Assembly (NCBI GenBank): GCA_036924085.1 | Contig: JAVGWX010000009.1 | Location: 64,766,512 to 64,830,511, forward strand | DNA from: Ariolimax columbianus | Lineage: Eukaryota; Mollusca; Gastropoda; Stylommatophora; Arionidae | DNA: 64,000 nucleotides | Direction of reading: 5' to 3' | In this document: positions 15,001 to 27,000 of the stretch, piece after piece | Layout of the letters: each line of letters opens with the position of its first letter | Position numbering within the stretch: position 1 is the first letter of the stretch | Notes under the pieces: generated by a model | Database searches by the model: none | What the model saw: only the letters and a program-made list of their open reading frames with translations | What the model was told of the DNA's origin: nothing | Program-made: the position numbers and the translations under genes

Positions 15001-18000
15001 AAACATTTAAATTCTCCAATTTGGGTATGTCGCTCCTCAATAAATCCATTGAAGTCACCACACAGCACTAATAAATCCATTGAAGTCACCACACAGCACT
15101 AATAAATCCATTGAAGTCACCACACAGCACTAATAAATCCATTGAAGTCACCACACAGCACTAATAAATCCATTGAAGTCACCACACAGCACTAATAAAT
15201 CCATTGAAGTCACTACACAGCACTAATAAATCCATTGAAGTCACCACACAGCACTAATAAATCCATTAAAGTCACCACACAGCACTAATAAATCCATTGA
15301 AGTCACCACACAGCACTAATAAATCCATTGAAGTCACCACACAGCACTAATAAATCCATTGAAGTCACCACACAGCACTAATAAATCCATTGAAGTCACC
15401 ACACAGCACTAATAAATCCATTGAAGTCACCACACAGCACTAATAAATCCATTGAAGTCACCACACAGCACTAATAAATCCATTGAAGTCACCACACAGC
15501 ACTAATAAATCCATTGAAGTCACCACACAGCACTAATAAATCCATTGAAGTCACCACACAGCGCTAATAAATCCATTGAAGTCACCACACAGCGCTAATA
15601 AATCCATTGAAGTCACCACACAGCACTAATAAATCGATTGAAGTCACCACACAGCACTAATAAATCCATTGAAGTCACCACACAGCACTAATAAATCCAT
15701 TGAAGTCACCACACAGCACTAATAAATCCATTGAAGTCACCACACAGCGCTAATAAATCCATTGAAGTCACCACACAGCGCTAATAAATCCATTGAAGTC
15801 ACCACACAGCACTAATAAATCCATTGAAGTCACCACACAGCACTAATAAATCCATTGAAGTCACCACACAGCGCTAATAAATCCATTGAAGTCACCACAC
15901 AGCGCTAATAAATCCATTGAAGTCACCACACAGCGCTAATAAATCCATTGAAGTCATCACACAGCGCTAATAAATCCATTGAAGTCACCACACAGCGCTA
16001 ATAAATCCATTGAAGTCACCACACAGCGCTAATAAATCCATTGAAGTCACCACACAGCGCTAATAAATCCATTGAAGTCACCACACAGCGCTAATAAATC
16101 CATTGAAGTCACCACACAGCGCTAATAAATCCATTGAAGTCACCACACAGCGCTAATAAATCCATTGAAGTCACCACACAGCGCTAATAAATCCATTGAA
16201 GTCACCACACAGCGCTAATAAATCCATTGAAGTCACCACACAGCGCTAATAAATCTATTGAAGTCACCACACAGCGCTAATAAATCTATTGAAGTCACCA
16301 CACAGCGCTAATAAATCCATTGAAGTCACCACACAGCGCTAATAAATCCATTGAAGTCACCACACAGCGCTAATAAATCTATTGAAGTCACCACACAGCG
16401 CTAATAAATCTATTGAAGTCACCACACAGCGCTAATAAATCCATTGAAGTCACCACACATCATTGATAGTGTTCTGAACAATCAGTATATCTGTTAGCTT
16501 ACACTAAAAACGTATTTCTTTCTTTTACATAAACAAACTAAACAGATCAACATCACAAAGATCTTTTGCAACAACTTAACTTCACCATTCTCAATAATGG
16601 GCTGGCTCCAATCTGCGTAAAGACGATAATAAAGTGTTTCAAACTCATTTTAACCCAACACAAAAGGCTTCCCGCTGGTCAAACCTGTGTAGAATGATGT
16701 GACGTATTCATCATAAAAAACTAACTTGATTTGAGTCGATTTATGGTAGCTCGGTTTGGTCATATATTTGAAAAACCGGTGTAGCACTGTGTCTCGACAA
16801 TGGGTAGAAAACTGAAAGGCGAACACTCTCCACTCAGGGTTGCTTACGGTGAAAGATCATGTTTGGAATACAAATTTAGTCTTATTTGTCAGTATTTTTT
16901 TATAAGAATTATTTAGGTTTTTTTGAGAGTGACTAAATAATGAAAAGAAGTAACTTTGGAAATGTGTTTGCCTTAATCCTTTGAACCCTGGCCACCTGGC
17001 CTGTAAAACCCCACTCCACTAGGCTCCTGAAGAAAAAAAGCCAAAAATGGACACCTGAACAAAACTAGTTACAATGACAAAACTAAGTGAACCTGTTTCA
17101 ATTATTTTATCTCAAATAGACTGACCTGATCATCTCCAATATTCCTGCTTATTATGCCAGTCCTCCCAGCATGTAGACCCATCCTTTAGGCACAGATAAG
17201 TTTCACAATGTTTACACCAACATTTTGTCTTGACTTGTTTGAATGGTCTGTCTTTGTAGGCCATGTTTGGGAAGTCCTTGACATGCTTGTTAAATTTAAA
17301 TGAGCATACTATACAAACATTATTTCCTGTAGCTTTTGGAGACATTTGTGGATGATGGGAACCAACATTTTGCAGTCTCCTGTTGGGCCTCGACACGGTT
17401 GTGAAGTTTTGCAGTAGCTGTTCTATAATCCCCAATGAGGGATAAACAAACTTCATTCATGAACATCCCAAATGTCCTGTAGTGTCTTCCTGTTGTATTG
17501 TAGGGACTATAATGATCCATAAGTATGTAGGCATTATTACATGCCCGCATAAAGAATTTTACAATTAACCTCCTAGGCCAGCGGTAATGCCGTCGTGTCT
17601 TGTTGAGACGACAAATTTGGTCGTTGACATCTGTGCCCCCCCATGAAAGCATTATAGTCAATACAAAGTTGAGGAGTTGGAACATCTACAGCTGTTCCAT
17701 CCTTTCTTCTTCTTCTAACAGTTCCAATTTCTGTTGGGTTGTGGTAGTTGGATATAAAATTTACAGGTCTTTGGTCCATCCAGACAAGGCATACAATGTT
17801 GTTATTGGAAATAAATTCTGAATGACCCCTGTCCATTTTCTTCTTTCCTGCCAGTACTTTAGGATAAAATTTCCTATTTGTCATTGTTGTACTTACAGAA
17901 AATGTACCATAATCAGTGTACAACTTGTCAAAGAGAGTTACACTGTTGTAGAATCTGTCCATAACAACAATATTGTTTTTGTTGACCAAACTCCCAGAAG

Positions 18001-21000
18001 TTAAAATTCTAATAATGATGCTACCAACAACACCAAGATCTGGAATAATATTGTCTGCTTTTCCAGTGTAGATTTCCAGATTCAGAATATAACCAGAGCT
18101 TGCTTCACAGGCCATGTAAGCCTTTATTCCCCACTTTATGAGCTTTGACTTGATATACTGTTTGAAGGCAAGCCTGCTCTTCGAGGGGTTCATACCTTCG
18201 TCTAAGCTCACTTGTTGTGAAGGCGAATAATAGTGCTGAAATTTGGTAACAACACATCCAACATAGGCCTTACTTTGTAAAGTTTATCTGCTTTGTCCAA
18301 ATCCGGGTCCTCCTCATCAACAAGATGGAGAAAAGTCCAGAGAGCAAGGAAGCGATCACGGTCCATCAGAGTGCGGAAACCAGGAGTATGAGACACGAAG
18401 TTAGCAGACGAGCTAGACCAGTACTCCTCGTAACGTGATTTACTCACACTGTGTTCCATTTGAAGACGCAGTCCAAAGAATGTTTTCATCTCTGGCACTA
18501 CTACACTTTTAAAGTTTTTGGCATAGTAGCTGGTTGGTTTCTTGCTTCTCACCTGCTCAGTGTGTCGAGTTGTCTGCTCACACAAATTGTGCCAGAAATC
18601 ATTATCCAGGAAAAGTTCCAAATATTCACTGGCTTTACTTTCTGGATTAATATATTCTGGAATATCCTTAGGGCCTATCTGCTCTATAAATGTTGTGTTT
18701 ACTGCAGACACAGGTCTGAATATATTTATTGGAGACCAACCTGCATCAAATTTACTAGAGACACTACCTGGGAGACGCCCCCTTCCACGCCCTTGTAAAA
18801 CAGCCTGATCGCCACAAAAATCAGGAACAGGGTAAGATGTAGCTTCATCAGAGTCTAATGAACACATGTTATCACTCAAATGATCATCTGATTCAACTTC
18901 TATATCAGTTTCAGAATAATTGCTATCTAAATCTAATTCATCGTCCTCCGAATCGAGAACAATCTCGACAGCTTGTTCCATTGTCCGCCTTTTAGAACGG
19001 TCATTTACTGGTTTTTCTGCATGTCTTTTCATCGTGAAAATATTGTAAAAATTTGTCGCAATGTGATCAGTTCATGGGCGCCACCATTTTGAAGTAACAT
19101 TCCGGAAGTAGTATGCAAATTCTGCCGTGTCTATCCATACTATGCCTGTTCTTATAAGATACATGTGCTCTACCGCCACACCAGTGACTCAGGGCGTGGG
19201 TTATGTACACACACCGGTTCATTGGGATAACAGGTTCAAAGGGTTAATCAAAAAAGGAAAATTATAAAGAATAATTCTTTCTTCCCTGTGCAAAAATTAG
19301 GAAAGAAATGTTGACTGCTTAACTGGTGTTACCATCAGAGGTCAATGAAAAATAACAAATAAAGCTTTATAGCAGTTGTACATAAATACGGCAATAGACT
19401 TGTACCTATGTTTCGACTTATAAGGGTGTTCTTCAAGGATTAGGTATATGAAAACAGTATTTAACAAAGCAGCTAAGTTAGTTAACCTAAGGTAATGATA
19501 GACCTTACTTGACTTTATCTATCCGATTTCCATGGCAACATAGAGCGGCATTGGTCACTGCTCAATGAGTCCAATTTTGGAATGTTTTCTTGAGTTTGAC
19601 TCATGTGACTCAAGTCGTCTTGAGTTTCTCTTATTTCTTTGCTAGGTGTTCTTAGACCTCTCCAGTATTTTCTTCTCTTGCGCATATGTTGTTGGATTTC
19701 TTCCTGAGTATGTTTCCTATCGATCTACTTTATCTTCTTAATCTTTAATTGTATTAGTTTTTGTCATGTTCTATGTCACAGAATTGAGTTTTTGTATACC
19801 TATGACCATCTAATACAAAGTATATATTGATGAAGACCTGATTGTGACATTCCTAGTGTTATCTGTTGATATGAAGGTCTGAAGACCTGATTGTGACATT
19901 TCTAGTGTCATCTGTTGATATGAAGGTCTGAAGACCTGATTGTGACATTTCTAGTGTCATCTATTGATATGAAGGTCTGAAGACCTGATTGTGACATTCC
20001 TTAGTGTCATCTGTTGATATGAAGGTCTGAAGACCTGAATGTGACATTCCTAGTGTCATTTGTTGATATGAAGGTCTGAAGACCTGATTGTGACATTCTT
20101 AGTGTCATCTGTTGATATGAAGGGACTGAAGACCTGATTTTGACATTTCTAGTGACATCTGTTGATGAAGATTTGAATGTGACATCTGTTGATGGAGGTT
20201 TGAATGTGACAGTCCTAGTGTCATCTATTAGTGAAGAACTAAAGACCTGAATTTAACAATCTTAATAACAACTATTGGAGAAGGTCTACAGTCTGAATAT
20301 GATACATTTAGTTAAATTTCTTGCTTCCAAGCCATGGAGATCTGATAATTAAAATCAGTTAATAACTCCTGGAAAGGCATAAATATTTTCTGTATTATCA
20401 AAATAGCATGACCTAATTAAACTTACATTTTTAATACATTTCTTTATAGCAGGGCTGCTACCTTCAGATCCACAACGCCTACAGCATCCATAGAGGAATC
20501 AGTGCTCAGCCACCTCACAGTGTGAATGGGTCCTACGGACTGGTTTTAGTACATGGTAAGATTGATCAAGGCTGATATAGATTTTATTGTGCAGATATGG
20601 ATAGTGGTAGGGGTGAAATTATGATCAGAATGTGTGGTAGTTGTATGTGATTTGTGTATCAAGTTATAGTTAACAAAGAGGACTGATTTGTTGTATAAAG
20701 TCAGGGTTAACAAAAGAGGGCTGATTTGTTGTATCAAGTTATAGTTAACAAAGAGGACTGATTTGTTGTATCAAGTCAGGGTTAACAAAAGATGGCTGAT
20801 TTGTTGTATCAAGTCAGGGTTAACAAAAGATGGCTGATTTGTTGTATCAAGTCAGGGTTATCAAAAGAGGACTGATTTATTGTACCTTGTCAGGGTTAAC
20901 CTGTGTCCTATCATGCTTTGACGTAAATGTCTTATCTTTGTCACCATCCCTTTTGACCCCTACCAACTAACAGGGTGGGTGAGTCTCTTTATTCTCAATT

Positions 21001-24000
21001 GTTATTAAAGGTTGACTTTTAGAATAGCAACCCCAAATCTGACATAAACTCATGTGAGTCTGGTTCACACTGATTTAGCTTTCTTCAATCCAAGTTGACC
21101 ATGACAGTTCTGTGTATAATTTGTTTTACATCATGAAGTTGCCAGTTAGTGTTATATATAATTTGTTTTACATCATAAAGTTGCCAGTTAGTTCCATGTG
21201 TAATTTGCTTTACATGATGAAGTTGTCAACCCCATACACACCCCACCATAGTTGTCTTTTACAACAAGGAAGGTTGCAGTGGTCCATAAATAATCAGGTG
21301 CAGTGACCTTATTCTTTTCTTCTCAATGGAGTTTTTTTTTCATACCAGGTCATGTGGCCAGCAACCTTCAGACAACTCTTCCTGATGTCTATCTGTCAAC
21401 AGATGGTGGATACAACTTTCGTCGGGTATGATGCACTTATTAAAAATTATTCTTATTGTATTTTCAAATGTTGGGATATCCAAAATACTGTTGTTGTTGT
21501 TATAGATCCAGCAGCCCCGAGCTCTTACACTTCGGCCCAATACCATGTAATGGTATCTGCATGTGTTTATCAGTTGTTGTCTACTGCCATACAAAGTGTT
21601 CCATTTCTCTGGCCTTGGAGAAAGAAGCGTTTTCCTAACATCATTTAGTGCTGAGCACTCAAAGAGATAGCAATGGTTTCACATTGGTATGTACACAGCT
21701 GGCACTCAGGAGTATGATATTCAGGTGCTTGTTAAGTGGGATGTGTTAGGTTCTCAGTCAGAAAATGGTGCCGTGATCCTTTCTTGTGAATTGATTTTTG
21801 CTGTCATTTGAACTGCCATATGTCTATTGACCTCCCTCCCCGTGTTTCCTATGGTCCATCTGTTCAGCCAAAGTTCTTTTTTTGCTGTCTTATTAGCTGT
21901 TTACCCAAATTACTATATACAAACATACAGATACACAATGTATAGCAGTGCACAAGCAGAGGACAGAGGTCCTCCAACTAATCAGGACAGGTATTTTCTG
22001 TGTGGCAACATATGGTTATGAAACATGGACATTAAACAAAACAATTGCGGAAAAGATAACATCTTTCAAAATAAAGTGCCATAGAAGGATGGTGAAAATA
22101 TCATGGACAGAAGTTGACAAATAAAGATATTCTGTAATCACAGTTACAAATAAATTTGGCTTCTAAACAACATTACAACGACAATTTGTTAGATATTTTG
22201 GGCATATGAAAAGCTACTGGTCTGGATATGCTAATAGTGAAAAAGCTGTGTCAGGGAAGAGGGAAAGACATCGACCCAGAAGAAGATAATATCAAGATTT
22301 TACTGACAGTTTGAAGATGTCCTTGCATGACGCAGGTCGACTTGCTAGAAACTGTCAAAACTGCCGTAGTGGAGGCTACACTCTGAAAGTAATATGTCAC
22401 ATAATAATGGGGTACCCCAGATTGATTTATAGGTCAGTAGTTTACGAAAGCAACAAGGACCTGTCGCACCAATCATCAATGAACATGATCAGTGGCTCAG
22501 TTTCAGGCTGCATGTAGTGTGGATGATGTCTTTCTGATTGGACCTAACCAGGTGGTGTGTGGAGAGCCACGGGCGTGGGACCAAGATGTAAGGGGTCATT
22601 TTCTGTGGGGCAACATAAGGTAGCGAGACATGGACATGACACAAAACAATTGCGGAAAAGATATCTTTCGAAATAAAGTGCTATAGGAGGATGTTGAAAA
22701 TGTCCTGGACAGAGAAGAGGGCAAATAGAGATATTCTGTAGGTAGTCTGCTTATGCAACAAGGACCTGTCACACCAATCATCAATGAACATGATCAGTGG
22801 CTCAGTTTCAGGCTGCATGCAGTGAGGATGATGTCTTTCCAATTTGACCTAACCAGGTGGTACGTGGAAAGCCACGGGTGGACCCATAATGAAAGGGTTA
22901 TTTCTCATTCTTGATGTTCATGGCCTACCTTAAGGGTAGTCAGGAATGTTCTCAGCAAAGTGGGCCACATGCCTAAATTGGGCTAATAGGATTAGCATGG
23001 TGAGTGTGCTCTCGAGGCCTGTCCGTTGGGTACCTTCACCGTACAAGACCAAATCATGCCGGTGGATCGCAAGAATACACCTCTTACTGGGCATGTGCAA
23101 GACTTCAGTGTGCTTCTGATCACCCTAATAGTCCAGGTTTCTGAACTGTTATGTAAATTCATATCTTGGTTTTCAGCGAAAGCCTCTGTTGGCTCCAGAC
23201 TTGATGCAGGGTGTTCATAGAGGTTGCAGCCAGGCATACTCTTCGAATGATGTCCAGTGGCTTCGTGGATCACTGTTTTGTTTGAGGCCCAGATAAATGA
23301 AATCCTCATTAGAGTCCAAGTGAAACATAGAGTTACTGGTGGTTTCAGTCCAGGAATCCAGTATTTGAGCAGTTGCAATGGCTGTTTATGGTTTTCTAGC
23401 AATGGTTTTACATGAAGAGGTTGCCAACCTCATGTACACCATTTTTAGTCATCATTTATTATATGCTTGGAGGCTACAGTGGTCCAATTGTTTTCATCCC
23501 ACGTACCATTCAGAAGCCATTTAATATTTATTTGAGAATATGCCCATTGAATGCTGTTTTTATAGGTGTTGCGGGGACCCCATGCGTATGAGATTGCTGA
23601 CAGTGGAGGTCTACTTGTGGCAGTATCCTTAGCTACTGACTACCCAAACACAGTCAAGTTCTCTACTGATGAGGGTAACTGCTGGCACACATACAAGTTC
23701 ACGTCCGATGAAATTAGGTCAGTTTTATCATCTCTCCAAACAATAGCACACACAAGAAAATGCCCTCTATAATCCGACTAATTAATTTGTTAGTTTAGCT
23801 AGTAACTTTTGTCTGCTTCACCGTGGACATTGACCAAGGATTAATTTATTGCCTTCAACTTCTCTTTCAAAGATAAGCATAGGACAACCACTACTGGCCT
23901 CTTTACAGGAAGTCTGCATCCAAACATTTGTAGTGGTGGTTTCATAATAAGTTTGCTAGTCTTGTGCATAGCCTCTTTAGTCACCTTTTACATCGTAGTT

Positions 24001-27000
24001 GGAAAATTATTCCTAGAACCAATTTAATTCCATATGGGCACCTCCATATGTGCTCAGTCCCTTTCATTCCTGAAAATGCCGATTGACAGAGCATGAACTC
24101 CGCAGCTCCCTCCACAGCTCTATCCGCAGCTCCCTCAGCGGCTCCAAAATTTTCCACATCTGACTTCATCAGGTACTCATTTACAGCTGGGAGAAGCGGT
24201 CGTACCATGACAAAATCACAACATACCTGGTCTGTCAAACTGAACACACCATGGTTTGAACCTGATATTTTGGGATTGTGAACCTAACTCACAACCCCTA
24301 GACCACAGGCTCCTGCTATTGGAAGGTTATAGTGGTTCTATTCTTTTTAACCTGGCTACTACTCAGATGACATTTAGTCAGTTTGGGATTGGTGTGTTGC
24401 GGAGTCAGAGTTAACCTTTTGCTTTCTAGATTACAAATTTACGTCTATTTCCTTATCTGCATAATTTTTCAGCACGTCATGCCCGATGTGGTTGTTGATT
24501 TTGAGAACCTCTAATTTAAAAAAAAAAATTTAAAAGTGTGTGTGTGTGTGTCTAGAGACAAATATTAATAATGAATTTGTTGGTATTATTGTGTGTATGT
24601 TAGTTTCTAAGATACAAGAAGATAAAGATGATAGTGGTGAAAAGTAGCACAAACACATGGATTCACCCGGTAGCGGCGTCCCTTGGTTAGAAAAATGTTT
24701 TTTTAAATTCGCAGAAAAAGCTATTTATATTATTATCAATGTTTCCTGTAATGGTCATGTATGTCACTTTGATTATAAATGTAATTACTGTATCTACATA
24801 AACAAACTAAACAGATCTATCACAGAAAAATATGTTGCAGAAACTCAACTCCCCCATTCTCAATAATGCGTGAATTTTCAAATCCAAGCAAAAAACACAT
24901 GAAATCCTTTCCAAAATCTAAAACAAATGAAAAAATTGCCATTGTTTTTGTCAAACCGTACCTGACGAAAGCTGGAACTCTCTACAATCAAAAGAGCAGT
25001 TTGTTAAGCTGTTTCTATGACATTAATCTGGTATTTTATATATGATAAAACGATGACCCTAGAGCTGGCAGCGTTCAATGCCAGTGGAACAGGGCCAAAT
25101 TGTTCTAATCTCACGCCGTAGAAACGGAAAAGGTTAAAGATGTATGAAAAACTGAATTTCTGTCACTTTAACTTGGGTTACATCTCTGATCCCCAAAAGA
25201 AATGAGTTGTCCATTCTGCTATAATCACCACTCATATATGGCTAGTTGCCCTGTATGGGGGCTGAAACATGAACTCTGGCAAGAAAGGATGAACTAAAGC
25301 TTGGAAGCATTTGAAATATGGTGCTATTGTAGAATGGAAAGCTGAGTTGGACAGAACGAAGATCCAATGTCAGTGTCCTCACTGATGTGGTGGGCGCACC
25401 AAGGCAATTATTGAAAATGACACAGAAACAAAGATTGAGTTGGCTGGGACATAATATGCAAGATGAAAGCTTTCTACAGAAGATACTAGATGGCAAGATC
25501 CAGGGGAAAATGAGGAAGAAGGTGACCAAGATTCACCTTTACATTTTAGGCATACAGAGACATTAATGTACGGCCCTATGCTGAAATTAAAAGAACTGTA
25601 GAGGATAGGGGGATATGAAGAGACATGCTTAGATAACCTTACAGGACTGATGGTTGGTTGGTTGGTTATTGATCCAGCGGCCTATGGGCTCCTGCCCTTT
25701 GGCCCAATGCCATATAGTGGTATCTGCAAGTGTTTGTAAGCTGTTGTTTAGTTCTGTACAAAGTGTTCTACATGTCTGGCCTAGGAGGAAGAAGCTCTTT
25801 CGTAACACCCACAAGGGCCGGACATTCAAAAAGATGATCAACAGTGTCATACGGATATGTGCACAGCCGGCACTTTGGAGCATGTTCTAGTTGGATTCTG
25901 TTCAAGTGGCTGTTGAATTGAATTTGGAGTGCGAAGTCGAAAAATGGTGCTTTGGTCTCTCCTTTTCAGGAGGTTGATGTTGTCTTTGAGTTTGGGATGG
26001 CAATATGTTTGTAGATTTCTCTCCCAGTATTTCCCATTGCCCATCTATTCAGCCAAGCCTCTTTGTTCAGTCTTCAGTAGTTGTTTGACTGTCTGTAGGT
26101 TTGTTGGTGTGTATTGTTGTTCTTTACTTGCTTCCTTCTTAGCCAGTCTGTCTGTCTTATCACTGCCAGATGTATTTGAGTGACCAGGGATCAATTGTAT
26201 AACTATTCTGACTATGGGGTGTGAGAAGTTGGTTGGCATGTAGGGATATTTGGAGTAAGTTCAGGCCTGCAGTGACCACCGTCTTTCAGAGCTTGAAGGG
26301 CGCTTTAATGGTGGCCTTAAAAGCAATCCATCAGTATAGACAGGTATCCATTCTTCTGGGTAGGTGTCAATCGTTCTCTGTGATGCTCTCATAAGACTGA
26401 CTCGATCAGCACTTCTTGATATATTATCTGTTAGTTTTCTTTGAATTTCTCTCATTTTTAAACATGTATGTGGTGGTAAATTTCTTGTTGCTCTCTGTGT
26501 TTCTTGTTTTTTGTCTGGGATGTGAAATCTGTCTTTAATCTTACTGATGTGGCGGAGGACTGACTTTTGTCTTATTATCTGCTTTTGCTGCCATTTTTCT
26601 ACAAGCCTTCTATTGGGGTGGTCTTTGCTCATTCTTTTATTCCTCTCATAAACTTTCATAGCAGCCACATCTCTTCGCATTTCAAGGGGTTCTACATTCA
26701 CATGAATTTCACATGCCGCAGTGGGCGTTGACCTCATTGCTCCCCTAATAAGGCGGAGGACATTGTTCTGCACTCTGTCCAGAGACTCTACATTAGTCTG
26801 TGAGCATGTTGTCAGGAGTGCATTGCTGTATTCTAAATCAGAGTGTACATATCCAAGATACAAGCCTCTCAGAGTGTCCTTGTCTTATCCCCATGCTGTA
26901 CCAGCGAGCCTCTTCAATAACTAGCCGCCTCAAAGCTTTATTTTTAACATTTTGAACATGTTTCTTGAGACTGAGCTGTCGGTTGAGATTGACTCCAAGA

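Larger units (their letters stand above)
14600..16800. mobile_element. MITE-like repeat copy 1, interrupted by a SINE tail and a minisatellite
   Basis: Segments around 14630 (CACGTCACATTTTATTATGG), 14905-15030 and 16470-16610 (CATAAACAAACTAAACAGAT) align in the same order with 24415-25133 and 45520-46310. A SINE-1 tail (14712-14874) and the 31-bp array split it. Terminal repeats are not clear in this copy. Confidence 0.65.

Noticed and set aside
15037..16459. CRISPR-like regular array
   Set aside because: The 31-bp units are directly adjacent with no variable spacers, no cas genes are near, and the DNA is eukaryotic. It is a minisatellite.
22992..23402. 136-aa minus-strand protein
   Set aside because: A different minus frame shows RT-like motifs (YLGLKQ, IIRRVCLAATSM). 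The open frame is an out-of-frame shadow of a decayed LINE.
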